Counted from the first letter of the stretch, positions 15,459-25,675 are shown. The stretch: DNA of 64,000 nt from Phaeobacter sp. 11ANDIMAR09 (GCF_001294455.1 NZ_LIKT01000022.1:1-64000), one strand, 5' to 3'. Translations and numbers: made by a program. The notes: generated by a model not told the origin, from the sequence alone.

Positions 15459-16652
15459 TTAGCGGAAACGCACGGTGACGTTTTTGCCGTCCTGAACTTC
15501 GATTTCACGATAGGAACCAGCACTTTCACCGGGGCCAATCAGCTCAACGCCGGTGGCACCTTGATAGTTGATGTCCTTGCCGGCTTTGATCAGCTCAAGC
15601 GCCTTGCCAAGCTCGCCGGGGTTGATTTCTTCACCAGGCGCATTGGCCACATCCATGATCTTGGCGCCATAATCGGCTGGATCTTTGGAGTTTGCCGCCT
15701 GCATCGCCAGCATGATCAGCGCAGCCGCATCATAGGATTCAGCCGAATATGCCGAGGTGCCGTCAAAGCCCAGATCTTTGGCCTGGTTGGCATAGATTTC
15801 CGCACCAGCGCTGTCGGAGCCTGCGATCTGGCCGTAGGAGCCGTTCAGGTCGGGACCAACATTGGTGGGCAGGCTGTCGCCAATCATGCCACCGGGCAGA
15901 CCAAAGGTGTCAAAGGCGCCAGAGTCCAGCGAAGACTGGATGATGCCCAGGCCACCCTGATCCAGATAGCCGGCAACAACCAGCAGATCACCACCAGCTG
16001 AGGCCAAGGATGCAACCTCGGCAGAGTAGTCGCCCTTGCCATCTTCATGCGCGGCCACGATGGTCACTTCACCACCCTGTGCTTCAAAAGAGGTTTGGAT
16101 TGCATCTGCCAAGCCCTTACCAAAATCGTTGTTGGTATAGGTCAGGGCGATGGATTTAATGCCGCGCTCTTTCAGGATTTCCGCCATAACCTGACCTTCA
16201 CGCGCATCAGAAGGTGCGGTGCGGAAGAACAAGCCGTTGTCTTCCATCGAGGACAGACCAGGCGAAGTGGCGGAAGGCGAAATCATCACCATGCCGTTTG
16301 GAATGGCAACATTCTGCAGGATGGCGCCGGTCACACCGGAGCAGTCACCGCCGACGATGCCGTTCACGCCTTCGGCGACCAGTTTTTCGCCATTGGCTAC
16401 GGCCAGACCATTGTCGATACAGCCAGTGTCAGCACGCACGGGAGTCACAGTGGCGCTGTCGAGAAGCATGCCAGATTTGGTGACTTCTTCCATTGCCAGC
16501 TCGGCACCCGAGGCCATGGCAGGGGCCAGAGATTCAATTGGACCGGTGAACCCAAACAGCACGCCAAGCTTGACTTCTTTGCCGTGGCCACCCGCATAGG
16601 AGGTGCCGGCTGTCAGAGCGAGGGCTGCAGTGGCCATCATAAGTTTTTTCAT
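15459..16652 (-). CDS. livK: Periplasmic substrate-binding protein, LivK family
   Basis: A 397-residue periplasmic binding protein (Peripla_BP_6, LivJ/LivK family). The signal peptide (KKLMMATAALALTAGTSYA) is followed by the mature start GGHGKEVKLGVLFGFTGP. The two-lobe core carries GGDCSGVTGA and SPSATSPGLSS, the ligand-binding Ser/Thr loops. Cys pairing is possible between GCIDNG and GGDCSG. Two ATG codons are adjacent; the second (16650-16652) gives the better spacing from GGGAG. It determines transporter specificity, but the ligand cannot be read from sequence with confidence. Confidence 0.85.
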   Translation of the reverse strand: MKKLMMATAALALTAGTSYAGGHGKEVKLGVLFGFTGPIESLAPAMASGAELAMEEVTKSGMLLDSATVTPVRADTGCIDNGLAVANGEKLVAEGVNGIVGGDCSGVTGAILQNVAIPNGMVMISPSATSPGLSSMEDNGLFFRTAPSDAREGQVMAEILKERGIKSIALTYTNNDFGKGLADAIQTSFEAQGGEVTIVAAHEDGKGDYSAEVASLASAGGDLLVVAGYLDQGGLGIIQSSLDSGAFDTFGLPGGMIGDSLPTNVGPDLNGSYGQIAGSDSAGAEIYANQAKDLGFDGTSAYSAESYDAAALIMLAMQAANSKDPADYGAKIMDVANAPGEEINPGELGKALELIKAGKDINYQGATGVELIGPGESAGSYREIEVQDGKNVTVRFR

Positions 16653-17167
16653 CATTTTTCTCCCAGATTATTGGAACAAGTTCTGTTCATAGAGGAACCC
16701 TAGGCAAGGTGGTTTAAAAAGAAAAGTCCCCTTGGCCCGTGACATCCTCCCAATGTCCACTTGCTCTGTGTTTTTGGACCTGCGCTGTTTTGCAGGCCAG
16801 ATGAGGCGGATGCTCTACAGGGTTCAAAGCCCGAGGGAAAGAAACAATGTCGTTTTTGTCGCAGCCTCGCGGCCTTGTTTTTTCGCCAAACTGCGTGCCT
16901 CCACCACATAAGTGGCGCGGACGAATTGGGTGCGCAAACCAGGCATTGATACAAGTATTTGAAGCTTAAAGGATTTTTTATTGATAAAAATCTGGCGGTT
17001 CAACAGAGCACCAAGCCTAGGTTGGCACAGAGGTCAAAAAGAGACGACACAGTAAATGTTGAACAGGTGGCAGACGAAAGCACGCCGAATGCCGAAAAAG
17101 CCAGAAAGCCGATCCGCTAGGGAGAGAATCGCCCAGGAGAATCAGAGACTTTCTAGCAGTTTGAGAA
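16653..17167. promoter_or_regulatory. Upstream region of livK, no gene seen
   Basis: About 515 bases lie between the transporter cluster and the GlxA-type regulator on the same strand. It should hold the livK promoter and the end of the regulator transcript. An AT-rich tract at 16950-17000 is the best promoter candidate. An 84-residue minus-strand frame at 16700-16954 has no ribosome site or family signature and is not supported. Confidence 0.35.
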
Positions 17168-18166
17168 TCACTGTTGGCCGGACTTGCTACCGCGTTCGCG
17201 ATAGGGGGTGGTGTCGTAATGGGCCCGGTAGCATTTGGAAAAATGCGATGGCGAGGCAAAGCCGCAGGCGAGAGCCACATTGATAACGCTCATATCGGTC
17301 TGCATGAGGAGGTTTCGCGCCTTTTGCAGCCGCAACTCCATGTAATAGCGCTTGGGGCTCCGGTTCAAATAGCGGCGGAACAGGCGCTCCAACTGACGGG
17401 TGGACATGCCGACATCCTGGGCCAGGATCGAGGGGCTGATAGGCTCCTCGATATTGGCTTCCATCATTTGGATGACCATCGACAGTTTTGGATGGCGCAC
17501 ACCGATACGGGTTGGAATAGACAGGCGCTGAGTGTCCTGATCCGTGCGGATGGAGGAATAGATCAGCTGGTCTGCCACCGCATTGGCGAGATCCTCGCCC
17601 TGGTCATTGGCCAGAAGTTTTAGCATCAAATCAATCGAGGAGGTGCCACCCGCAGTGGACATTCTATTGTTATCAATCACAAAAACAGATTTTGTGAGGG
17701 TGACTTCCTCAAATTCTTCGGCAAAGCTATCGATGTTTTCCCAATGAATTGTCGCCCGCTTCCCATCCAGCAGTCCAGCTTTGGCCAAGACATAAGAGGC
17801 CGTGCAGAGACCGCCGATCATTACACCTTTGCGCGCTTCGCGGCGTAGCCAGGCCAAAAGCTTTTTGCTTGTTGCGCCCTGAACGTTCACCCCGGCACAG
17901 ACCAGAACGGTATCGTCTCGCTGCAGGTCCCCCAGATCTCCGTCAACGGCAAAAGTGGTTCCGGCAGAGCAGGTCACGTTTTCGCCCCCTTCCCCCAGGA
18001 GGGTCCAGGAATAGGCTTCACGACCTGCCATACGATTTGCAATCCGCAGACATTCAACAGCTGACGCAAAGGACAACATTGAGAATTTGTCTAGCAAAAC
18101 AAATACATATCTTTTGGTGGGTCCGGTTTCTTTTGAGAGATCGACCGGTTTTGTGTGGGTTTGCAT
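17168..18166 (-). CDS. GlxA/GbdR-type AraC-family transcriptional regulator
   Basis: A 332-residue regulator with an N-terminal DJ-1/PfpI (class I glutamine amidotransferase-like) domain at about residues 17-185 and two AraC-type HTHs at about 230-320. The nucleophile-elbow Cys is present in GGLCTASYVLA. The AraC signature is AQDVGMSTRQLERLFRRYL followed by VALACGFASPSHFSKCYR. ATG at 18164-18166 is chosen because AAGGA precedes it; a longer in-frame N-terminus has no ribosome site. Relatives include GbdR and CdhR, which control glycine betaine and carnitine catabolism. It may control the adjacent liv-type transporter; that is inferred from position. Confidence 0.8.
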   Translation of the reverse strand: MQTHTKPVDLSKETGPTKRYVFVLLDKFSMLSFASAVECLRIANRMAGREAYSWTLLGEGGENVTCSAGTTFAVDGDLGDLQRDDTVLVCAGVNVQGATSKKLLAWLRREARKGVMIGGLCTASYVLAKAGLLDGKRATIHWENIDSFAEEFEEVTLTKSVFVIDNNRMSTAGGTSSIDLMLKLLANDQGEDLANAVADQLIYSSIRTDQDTQRLSIPTRIGVRHPKLSMVIQMMEANIEEPISPSILAQDVGMSTRQLERLFRRYLNRSPKRYYMELRLQKARNLLMQTDMSVINVALACGFASPSHFSKCYRAHYDTTPYRERGSKSGQQ

Positions 18167-18361
18167 TGGGCACATCCTTGGCAATATTTGAATGCACCGG
18201 GAGAGACTTAACCTTAAGTCAGCCCCGCGTGAGACCTGAAAACCGTGATCATAGGTTTGCGTCGGGGTCAAGAGGGGCAAATCTAAACTGGTCAGCACGA
18301 GTGCGTTTTTGTATAGGTGGCATCCGTTCTACTATTAAGACCTCTTATGCGGAGAAAAGCT

Positions 18362-19738
18362 ATGAGTGAGTGGCAAAAAGCAGCCTGGCGCAACAAACCC
18401 CGCGTGCAGATGCCCGACTATACCGACGCTGCGGCCCTGGGGGCCGTCGAAGCGCAGCTTTCCAACTATCCGCCGCTGGTCTTTGCTGGTGAAGCACGGC
18501 GCTTGAAGCAGCATCTTGCAGCCGCGGGTCGCGGCGAGGCGTTCTTGTTGCAGGGCGGAGACTGCGCCGAAAGCTTTGAACAGTTCAGTGCCGATGCCAT
18601 TCGTGACACCTTTAAGGTGATGCTGCAGATGGCCATGGTTCTGACCTATGGCGCCAAAGTTCCGGTGGTCAAGGTGGGGCGTATGGCGGGGCAATTTGCT
18701 AAACCCCGCAGCGCGCCAACCGAGACCCTGGATGGGGTGGAACTGCCCAGCTACCGCGGGGACATCATCAACGATCTTGGCTTTACTGAAGCCTCGCGTA
18801 TCCCTGATCCCAAGCGCATGTTGCAAGCCTATACCCAGGCGGCCGCCACAGTGAACCTGCTGCGCGCCTTTTCAACTGGTGGCTATGCAGATGTGAACCA
18901 GGTGCATGCCTGGACCCTGGGCTTTACCGAAGGTGAAAAAGCGCAGAAGTACCGTGAGATGGCCAATCGTATCACCGATACGCTTGATTTCATGAAGGCC
19001 GCGGGCGTTAACAATGATGCGTCCCATGCGTTGCAAACTGTTGAATTCTACACCAGCCACGAAGGGTTGTTGCTGGAATATGAAGAGGCGCTGACCCGTC
19101 TGGATTCGACCTCTGGGAAATGGTTGGCTGGATCCGGCCATATGCTGTGGATTGGGGATCGCACCCGCCAGCCTGATGGCGCCCATGTGGAGTTCTGCCG
19201 TGGGGTGCTCAACCCCGTTGGCATGAAATGTGGCCCAACAACCAGTGCCGATGACCTGAAGGTACTGATGAAACGCCTGAACCCGGAGAATGAAGAGGGC
19301 CGTCTGACGCTGATCGCGCGCTTTGGCGCCGGTAAAGTGGCTGAGCATCTACCGCGTTTGGTCAAGGCCGTGGAAGAAGAGGGGGCCAAGGTCACTTGGG
19401 TCTGTGATCCGATGCACGGTAATACCATCAAATCTTCCACGGGGTACAAAACCCGTCCCTTTGACAGCGTGCTGCGCGAAGTTCAGGATTTCTTTGCGGT
19501 ACATAGCGCCGAGGGCACCATTCCGGGCGGCGTCCATTTTGAGATGACGGGTCAGGATGTCACCGAATGCACCGGCGGTGTGCGCGCGGTGACGGACGAA
19601 AACCTGAGCGATCGCTATCACACCGCTTGTGATCCGCGTCTCAACGCCAGCCAGTCGCTGGAACTGGCGTTTCTGGTGGCCGAAGAGCTGTCGGACCTGC
19701 GCAACAAACGCCGGGCACGGAGCGCAGAAGCCAGCTAA
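18362..19738 (+). CDS. Class II 3-deoxy-7-phosphoheptulonate (DAHP) synthase
   Basis: A 458-residue class II (plant/actinobacterial type) DAHP synthase, which condenses phosphoenolpyruvate with erythrose 4-phosphate in the first step of the shikimate pathway. Diagnostic motifs are [13 protein letters not shown] near residue 62, [23 protein letters not shown] and [15 protein letters not shown]. The metal-binding Cys of GGDCAE is present. ATG at 18362 is preceded by GGAG; an earlier in-frame start is not supported. It is divergent from the GlxA-type regulator. A type II dehydroquinase of the same pathway is at 48939. Confidence 0.95.
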   Translation: MSEWQKAAWRNKPRVQMPDYTDAAALGAVEAQLSNYPPLVFAGEARRLKQHLAAAGRGEAFLLQGGDCAESFEQFSADAIRDTFKVMLQMAMVLTYGAKVPVVKVGRMAGQFAKPRSAPTETLDGVELPSYRGDIINDLGFTEASRIPDPKRMLQAYTQAAATVNLLRAFSTGGYADVNQVHAWTLGFTEGEKAQKYREMANRITDTLDFMKAAGVNNDASHALQTVEFYTSHEGLLLEYEEALTRLDSTSGKWLAGSGHMLWIGDRTRQPDGAHVEFCRGVLNPVGMKCGPTTSADDLKVLMKRLNPENEEGRLTLIARFGAGKVAEHLPRLVKAVEEEGAKVTWVCDPMHGNTIKSSTGYKTRPFDSVLREVQDFFAVHSAEGTIPGGVHFEMTGQDVTECTGGVRAVTDENLSDRYHTACDPRLNASQSLELAFLVAEELSDLRNKRRARSAEAS

Positions 19739-19756
19739 GCCATTGCTGAAATAGAC

Positions 19757-19793
19757 AAAACCCGCTCCAGATTTCTGGGGCGGTTTTTCTGTT
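19757..19793 (+). terminator. Terminator after DAHP synthase
   Basis: A stem formed by AAACCCGCTCCAG and CTGGGGCGGTTT with one bulge, followed by T5CTG. It lies 18 bases after the stop codon. Confidence 0.75.
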
Positions 19794-19847
19794 TGGCGCT
19801 ATGCTTGCGAACCTTGCGGTGTTCACCGCCCTGACGCATAGGGAAAC

Positions 19848-19875
19848 GCCCCGGGAGTTCTTCCGCGGGGCGTCA
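19848..19875 (-). terminator. Hairpin downstream of the PAS protein gene
   Basis: CGCCCCG pairs with CGGGGCG around a loop of about 12 bases. It lies about 45 bases beyond the stop of the leftward PAS gene, with a short T stretch (GCGTTTCCC) on the minus strand. It is probably a weak terminator. Confidence 0.45.
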
Positions 19876-19917
19876 TTGCTAGACTATGACCAAATAGACT
19901 AGAAATAGGCTAAAATT

Positions 19918-20733
19918 TTAGGAAACGGGCGTGTCATCACGGCTGGAAACCAGGCGCAGATGTGACCCTTTTGATTTACTTTTGGGATCCGAGCGCGCGG
20001 TATCACGGGCCGGTTTTGCCGACTTGCGACTGGCCAGATCACGGGCCTCTTGCAAGATGGATGTCTCTGTCGAGATCCGCGACTGCAGCTCCGCAAATTC
20101 TGGGTTTGGCGTATTCACATCATCGGTGCCGCGGGATTTGGATTTGAATTCAGTGTCATCCGTAGCTTTGCCAATAGCGCGCATCTCGATCGAAGTGATG
20201 GAAAACCGCTGCGAGGTCTTGGTTGGATTGCCTTCCGAGACAAAGACCCCAAGCGCGCGGCTCACATCGCCCAGATCACTGCGCAGGGGCAGCAACAACA
20301 TACGGGCTTCACGACGGCCCCGCAGGCGGGATCCTTCGGTCTGCATCTCGATTTCGATGATGGCCGGGGCTTCGAACATATGCTCAAGCGCCGCGCTCAT
20401 TTGCTTGCGGGCGTCCGGGGTGAAAAAGGCGGTGATTGGCATGCCGCGCACTTCCATACCCGCCATTTCATTGACTTTTTGACCGGCCAGACGGAAACGG
20501 GCGATGCCGGGGGCAACACGTTCCAGAATGAAGGTCTGGGACAGGATGTTTTCCAACCCGCGCGGATCAATCTGCGAACGGCTGGGAATGTCGTCGCCAC
20601 GGCGCAGCGCAGTCCAGTAGGCCTCAGCCTGACGCATGGGGGAGACCGGAACGGTGTTGCGGAAATTCGTCATGGGAACCACCTTGTTGTGACCCTTGTC
20701 CTGGCTGGTATTCTTGCTGTCGCCAAAAAACAT
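19918..20733 (-). CDS. PAS-domain protein, unknown output
   Basis: A 271-residue cytoplasmic protein with a PAS_5-type domain at about residues 30-180 (YWTALRRGDDIPSRSQIDPRGLENIL) and no attached kinase or cyclase. The C-terminal 70 residues are Ser/Lys/Arg-rich and probably disordered. ATG at 20731-20733 follows AAGGA; a longer frame is not supported. This domain type is widespread in Rhodobacterales and Rhodospirillales and usually stands alone. It is divergent from yicC. Its sensed signal and partner are unknown. Confidence 0.75.
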   Translation of the reverse strand: MFFGDSKNTSQDKGHNKVVPMTNFRNTVPVSPMRQAEAYWTALRRGDDIPSRSQIDPRGLENILSQTFILERVAPGIARFRLAGQKVNEMAGMEVRGMPITAFFTPDARKQMSAALEHMFEAPAIIEIEMQTEGSRLRGRREARMLLLPLRSDLGDVSRALGVFVSEGNPTKTSQRFSITSIEMRAIGKATDDTEFKSKSRGTDDVNTPNPEFAELQSRISTETSILQEARDLASRKSAKPARDTARSDPKSKSKGSHLRLVSSRDDTPVS

Positions 20734-20980
20734 GTGCTTTTCCTTACGTTGTCCGGTGCAAAACCATCTGATACGCAACACGGTCTGTCGACTGCCTTAT
20801 TCGTACCGTTTAGATGGTTACCTTGCAGTTAACATGCCATAATATTATTCAAATTTGGACTAAAACTTAAAGCAATGGTTAACGCTTCTGGATGAGGACC
20901 TATCCTTTTGCGTTTTTCGCCACTACGGACACTGTTTTTGGCTCCATTTCACCGCAATTTGGCTGCATAAGGACAATTTG

Positions 20981-21877
20981 ATGAAAATTCGAAGCATGAC
21001 GGGCTTTACCTCGGGACAGGGCAGTCTCGGGGCGCATAGTTGGAGCTGGGAAATGCGTTCGGTCAATGCCAAGGGGCTGGATCTGCGGCTGCGGGTGCCC
21101 GACTGGCTGGAAGGGCTGGAAGTACATCTACGCAAAGCTCTGGGCAAAGAACTGGCACGGGGCAATGTCTCTTTGGGGCTGCGCATCAGCCGCGGCGAGG
21201 AGGGGGCTTCGAAGCTAACCCTGAACAAGCCGCTGCTCGCTTCGGTGCTGACAGCCCTGGCAGAGGCTGAGGCCCTGGCGCAATCTGCAGGGGTGGATCT
21301 GTCTGTCACATCCGGCGCAGATCTTTTGTCCATTCGTGGCGTATTGGAGGCCTCGGCAACGGAGGATGACCCAGCGCCACTGGTCGAAGCGCTGAAAAAG
21401 GAATTCGAAAGCCTTGTGTCTGATTTCGTTCAAATGCGTGCAGCTGAGGGGGCAGCCCTGGAGAAGGTACTGCGCGATCAGCTGGCCGAAGTGGACCGCC
21501 TGACCCGTCTCGCGGCGGAACGGGCCGAAGCCCGCAAGCCGCTGATGGCAGAGGCCCTGAAGGCCAACCTTGCCAAGGTGATGGAAAACACCGAGGGCGC
21601 CGATGCCAACCGGGTGGCGCAGGAACTGGCCATGCTGGCCGTGAAATCCGACATCACCGAAGAAATAGACCGGCTCGCAGCCCATGTCAGTGCCGCAGAG
21701 GAGCTGTTATCCAGCGGCGGCGCCGTCGGGCGCAAGTTTGACTTCTTGATGCAGGAATTCAACCGCGAGGCAAACACGCTCTGTTCAAAAGCGTTCAACA
21801 GTGACTTGACCTCGGTCGGTCTAGAGTTGAAAGCAGTGATCGACCAGATGCGCGAGCAAGTGCAGAATATTGAATAA
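20981..21877 (+). CDS. yicC: YicC-family endoribonuclease
   Basis: A 298-residue YicC/YloC protein. The N-terminal signature is [10 protein letters not shown] and the C-terminal one is [22 protein letters not shown], both typical. Members have been reported to be endoribonucleases acting on small RNAs. ATG at 20981 follows AAGGA; a TTG directly before it is not needed. The gene sits 19 bases upstream of gmk, an arrangement conserved in many bacteria, and the two probably form an operon with the carbonic-anhydrase-like gene. Confidence 0.92.
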   Translation: MKIRSMTGFTSGQGSLGAHSWSWEMRSVNAKGLDLRLRVPDWLEGLEVHLRKALGKELARGNVSLGLRISRGEEGASKLTLNKPLLASVLTALAEAEALAQSAGVDLSVTSGADLLSIRGVLEASATEDDPAPLVEALKKEFESLVSDFVQMRAAEGAALEKVLRDQLAEVDRLTRLAAERAEARKPLMAEALKANLAKVMENTEGADANRVAQELAMLAVKSDITEEIDRLAAHVSAAEELLSSGGAVGRKFDFLMQEFNREANTLCSKAFNSDLTSVGLELKAVIDQMREQVQNIE

Positions 21878-21896
21878 CTCCAAAGGAGAAGACCTG

Positions 21897-22538
21897 ATGG
21901 CAGATCGGCGCGGCCTTTTGATCATCCTGTCCTCGCCCTCCGGCGCGGGCAAATCCACCCTGGCCAAGCGGCTGCGCAACTGGGACGACAGTATTTCCTT
22001 TTCTGTCTCGGCCACCACCCGCAACCCGCGACCGGGCGAGGTGGATGGGCAGGACTATCATTTTGTCTCGGTGGATGATTTCAAATCCGCCGTCACTGAA
22101 AATGATATGCTGGAACATGCCCATGTGTTTGGGAATTTCTACGGCTCGCCAAAAGGGCCTGTACGGGACGCCATTGAAGATGGTCGGGACGTGTTGTTTG
22201 ACATTGACTGGCAGGGGGCCCAGCAGATCCGCAATTCGGAGCTGGGCCAGCACACGCTCTCGATTTTCCTGCTGCCGCCCTCAATCACCGAGCTGCGCCG
22301 CCGGTTGGAAAGTCGGGGCCAAGACGATGCCGATACCATCATGCGGCGGATGGAAAAGAGCTGGGATGAGATCAGCCATTGGGGCAGCTATGATCACGTA
22401 TTGATCAATGATGATCTGGATGCCACCGAAGACGCGCTGAAAACCATCATCACCTCTACCCGTCTGCGCCGTATTCAGCAGCCGCAGCTGACAGATCACG
22501 TGCGCGCGCTGCAAAACGAATTTGAGGACATGTCATGA
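21897..22538 (+). CDS. gmk: Guanylate kinase
   Basis: A 213-residue enzyme that phosphorylates GMP to GDP. The P-loop SSPSGAGKS is at residues 12-20, with the GMP-binding motifs [11 protein letters not shown] and the [10 protein letters not shown] segment. The [10 protein letters not shown] segment is the usual Walker-B-like region. ATG at 21897 is chosen because AAGGAG lies 8 bases upstream. Its stop overlaps the next gene (ATGA), so the two are translationally coupled. Full length and canonical. Confidence 0.95.
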   Translation: MADRRGLLIILSSPSGAGKSTLAKRLRNWDDSISFSVSATTRNPRPGEVDGQDYHFVSVDDFKSAVTENDMLEHAHVFGNFYGSPKGPVRDAIEDGRDVLFDIDWQGAQQIRNSELGQHTLSIFLLPPSITELRRRLESRGQDDADTIMRRMEKSWDEISHWGSYDHVLINDDLDATEDALKTIITSTRLRRIQQPQLTDHVRALQNEFEDMS

Positions 22539-23056
22539 CCCTATATGCTCTTGGAGACAACCAGCCGCAGCTGGATGCCGACACCTGGGTGGCCCCGGAT
22601 GCCAATCTGATTGGCAAGGTGGTGCTCGAAGCTGGCGCTTCGGTCTGGTTTGGCTGCACCATTCGCGCAGACCATGAAGAAATCCGTATTTGCGAGGGCG
22701 CAAATGTGCAGGAAAACGTGGTCATGCATATTGATGCTGGCTATCCGCTGACCGTGGGCAAAAATTGCACCATCGGTCACAAGGTGATGCTGCATGGTTG
22801 CACCATTGGCGAAAACAGCCTTGTCGGGATGGGCGCAACCGTGTTGAACGGTGCCAAGATCGGCAAAAACTGTCTCATTGGGGCAGGGGCCTTGATTACG
22901 GAAAACAAGGTGATCCCCGACAATTCGCTCGTGATGGGCGCGCCGGGTAAGGTGGTGCGCGAGGTCTCGCCTGAGCAGGCCAAGAACCTGACCCTCAGCG
23001 CGCTTCACTATCAGGAGAATATGCGCCGGTTCCGCGATGAGATGCGCCCGGTCTAA
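22535..23056 (+). CDS. Gamma-class carbonic anhydrase family protein
   Basis: A 173-residue left-handed beta-helix protein of the gamma carbonic anhydrase/YrdA/PaaY group. Hexapeptide repeats run through most of the length. The metal-ligand histidines are visible in [16 protein letters not shown]. The catalytic acidic loop of Cam is absent, as in most short family members, so true carbonic anhydrase activity is uncertain. It overlaps gmk by 4 bases. Confidence 0.85.
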   Translation: MTLYALGDNQPQLDADTWVAPDANLIGKVVLEAGASVWFGCTIRADHEEIRICEGANVQENVVMHIDAGYPLTVGKNCTIGHKVMLHGCTIGENSLVGMGATVLNGAKIGKNCLIGAGALITENKVIPDNSLVMGAPGKVVREVSPEQAKNLTLSALHYQENMRRFRDEMRPV

Positions 23057-23161
23057 GCCTTGCCTGCTCTGGAAACTACTGGACCTGTGGGCGGCTATGG
23101 GTGCCATATGGCGTTTACATTCGCCTGTTAGGAGAGCTGAATCACAGGTGGAGGTCCGGGT

Positions 23162-24205
23162 ATGAAACAAGAGGTGATCGCAGGTTTTCTTGAGGCTATG
23201 CCTCAGGCGAGTGTCCTGGTGGACCAGACCGAACGGTTCATCGGTGCCAATAGGCTTGCGCTCGAACTGCTTGGCGCCCAGATCATGGGGCGCCATTTTG
23301 CCACCATCCTGCGCCAGCCCAATGTGGCCGGAGCCATTGAAAAATGTCTGGAGGATCGCGGCAATCGGACCGCCCGGCATCTGTCCAACGATGGGGCGCA
23401 GGATACCACCTATGAGGTGTCACTGCGCTATGTCGGCGGTATTGGCGCGGTTGAGGGAGGGGCGGTGCTGGTCAGCTTCACCGATGTCACCGAACGCGAG
23501 CAAGCCAATCAGATGCGCCGGGATTTTGTTGCCAATGTCAGCCATGAATTGCGCACACCGCTCACCGCACTGATGGGATTTATTGAAACCCTACGGGGCG
23601 CGGCGCGCGATGATGCTGACGCGCGGGATCGTTTTCTGTCGATCATGGAGGCAGAGGCCAGCCGGATGAATCGCTTAGTGGGCGATCTCTTGTCTCTCAA
23701 TCGCGTTGAGAGCAAAGAGCGTATTCGCCCGCGCGAAGAGATGGATCTGGTGGCGCATCTGGCCTCGACGCTGAAAACCATGCAGCCGCTTGCCGAAGCG
23801 GGCAAAGTCACACTCAAGTTCGCCCCGCCCCTTGATCCAGTTATGATCATCGGTGATCCCGATCAATTGTTGCAGGTCTTTATCAACCTGGTGGAAAACG
23901 CGATTAAATATGGCGGCAACGAGGTCGAAATGACCGTGGAACTGCTGGAGCGTGACCCATCCCTGCGTAGCGCAGCGGTTCGGGTTCGGGTCATCGACAA
24001 TGGCCCCGGTATTGATCCGATTCACTTGCCACGGCTGACAGAGCGGTTTTATCGCGCCGACAGTCACCGCTCGCGTGAGATGGGCGGAACCGGATTGGGG
24101 CTGGCCATCGTCAAACATATCATCAATCGCCATCGCGGCCGACTAAAGGTGGAGAGCGAGCTGGGAACGGGAACCTGTTTTGCTGTCACTCTTCCCCTGA
24201 CCTGA
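23162..24205 (+). CDS. phoR: Phosphate-regulon sensor histidine kinase PhoR
   Basis: A 347-residue histidine kinase. A PAS-like domain covers about residues 5-105. The dimerisation/phosphoacceptor box is VSHELRTPL with His128, and the ATPase domain has the N-box VENAIKYGG, G1 DNGPGI and G2 GGTGLGLAIVK. There is no transmembrane segment, unlike E. coli PhoR, so membrane association would be indirect, perhaps through PhoU/Pst. The assignment rests on its location just before pstS and on the matching response regulator at the end of the block. GGAGG lies 7 bases before the ATG. Confidence 0.85.
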   Translation: MKQEVIAGFLEAMPQASVLVDQTERFIGANRLALELLGAQIMGRHFATILRQPNVAGAIEKCLEDRGNRTARHLSNDGAQDTTYEVSLRYVGGIGAVEGGAVLVSFTDVTEREQANQMRRDFVANVSHELRTPLTALMGFIETLRGAARDDADARDRFLSIMEAEASRMNRLVGDLLSLNRVESKERIRPREEMDLVAHLASTLKTMQPLAEAGKVTLKFAPPLDPVMIIGDPDQLLQVFINLVENAIKYGGNEVEMTVELLERDPSLRSAAVRVRVIDNGPGIDPIHLPRLTERFYRADSHRSREMGGTGLGLAIVKHIINRHRGRLKVESELGTGTCFAVTLPLT

Positions 24206-24619
24206 TGACTCAGCCTGACTTGGTCGCATCTGACTTGGCTTGACCACGCCCATTTCACATTCCACCTTGAACAAGTGTTGCTGACGGGTGCAGCGCCGAT
24301 CCCCTGTTCTGACTCAGAAGGCCGCCGGTGTCCTTTGCCAAAATCGCAGATCTTTGAGGTCTCACGCTCAGCGCATCCACCCCCGCAGGCCAAGATGAGC
24401 AAATGACCCTGCCAAAGCCCGTTTAGGAACCCCCGGTTTTTTGAGGTTGGCGGCAAAGAGGTTAATATCGGGGCTGGTTTTGTGACAAAATTCGTCATAA
24501 TCCCCACTTTGTCACACGCCTGTTACATAGGCGTCACAAAAGCCTCATGTCCGCCTCTTAGGAGGAGCGCATGATCATCACGAGATGGTCTCACATCTTA
24601 ATCTCTCATGGAGACACCC
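24206..24619. promoter_or_regulatory. phoR-pstS intergenic region
   Basis: This 414-base region holds the pst promoter. The right part carries the Pho box array (24509-24537). The left part includes short direct repeats (CTGACTTGG twice near 24211-24240) of unknown meaning. A very strong ribosome site (GGAGGAG) with an ATG at 24571 lies just upstream of pstS and is discussed as a finding. Confidence 0.5.
24509..24537 (+). promoter_or_regulatory. Pho box: three 7-bp repeats at 11-bp spacing
   Basis: TTGTCAC (24509-24515), CTGTTAC (24520-24526) and GCGTCAC (24531-24537) are separated by 4-base linkers. This is exactly the geometry of PhoB half-sites (consensus CTGTCAY, 11-bp period). It lies about 110 bases before the pstS start and is the likely PhoB-dependent promoter of pstSCAB-phoU-phoB. 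Confidence 0.8.
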
Positions 24620-25675
24620 ATGTCCTTTGTGAAACTGACCGCTTCTGCCCTGACAATTGCTGCTGCCACTGCGACTGCTGCCACCGCACGTGACCAGGTT
24701 CAGGTTGCAGGTTCTTCGACTGTTCTTCCCTATGCTTCCATCGTAGCCGAAGCCTTCGGTGAAAACTTCGACTTCCCAACACCTGTTGTTGAATCCGGCG
24801 GCTCTTCTGCTGGTCTGAAGCGTTTCTGTGAAGGCGTTGGCGAAAACACCATCGACGTTGCCAATGCTTCGCGCGCCATAAAGGAAAAAGAAATCAAAGC
24901 CTGCGCCGAAAACGGTGTCACCGACATCATCGAAGTGCGCATCGGCTATGATGGCATCGTTTTTGCCTCTGACATCAAGGGCAATGAATTTGCCTATACC
25001 CCAACCGACTGGTTCCTGGCTCTGTCCGACGAGATCCTGGTTGACGGCAAAATGGTTCCAAACCCAAACAAGACCTGGGCTGACGTGAACGCGTCCTTCC
25101 CCGCTCAGGATATCCAGGCCTTTATCCCAGGCACCAAGCACGGCACCCGTGAAGTGTTTGAAGACAAAGTGATCCTGGCAGGCTGTGAAGCCACCGGCGC
25201 ATTCGAGCACCTGCTGGCCCATGCCGCTGGTGACACGCCTAAAGCCCAGAAAAAAGCAGCTGAAAAAGCCTGTATCGCTCTGCGCACCGATGGCGTTTCT
25301 GTCGACATCGACGGCGACTACACCGAGACCCTGGCCCGCATCGAGAGCAACAAAGACGGTATCGGCGTCTTTGGTCTGGCCTTCTACGAGAACAACACCG
25401 ACAAACTGCAGGTTGCAACCATGTCCGGTATCGTTCCTTCGACTGAGAGCATCGCCACCGGTGAATACCCTGTGTCGCGTCCACTGTTCTTCTACGTGAA
25501 GAAAGCCCACATCGGCGTGATCCCTGGCCTGAAAGAATACGCTGAATTCTTCATCTCTGATGAGGTTGCCGGCCCCGATGGCCCACTGTCCGAATACGGC
25601 CTGGTTGCCGACCCAGAACTGAGCCAGACTCAGGACGCGGTTGCCAATGAAGCCACCATGGGCGGCAACTCCTAA
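24620..25675 (+). CDS. pstS: Phosphate-binding periplasmic protein PstS
   Basis: A 351-residue periplasmic binding protein. The signal peptide (about 1-24) ends near ATAATARD. Phosphate-binding loops are visible: VAGSSTV, ESGGSSAGLKRF and DVANASRA, followed by PGTKHGTREVF. ATG at 24620 follows GGAGA by 6 bases; a start four codons upstream is less likely. It delivers phosphate to PstCA and is also part of the sensing complex for PhoR. Confidence 0.95.
   Translation: MSFVKLTASALTIAAATATAATARDQVQVAGSSTVLPYASIVAEAFGENFDFPTPVVESGGSSAGLKRFCEGVGENTIDVANASRAIKEKEIKACAENGVTDIIEVRIGYDGIVFASDIKGNEFAYTPTDWFLALSDEILVDGKMVPNPNKTWADVNASFPAQDIQAFIPGTKHGTREVFEDKVILAGCEATGAFEHLLAHAAGDTPKAQKKAAEKACIALRTDGVSVDIDGDYTETLARIESNKDGIGVFGLAFYENNTDKLQVATMSGIVPSTESIATGEYPVSRPLFFYVKKAHIGVIPGLKEYAEFFISDEVAGPDGPLSEYGLVADPELSQTQDAVANEATMGGNS

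Noticed and set aside
16700-16954. 84-codon minus-strand frame upstream of livK
   Set aside because: It lies where the promoter should be, has no Shine-Dalgarno site, and its Cys/Trp-rich sequence matches nothing known.
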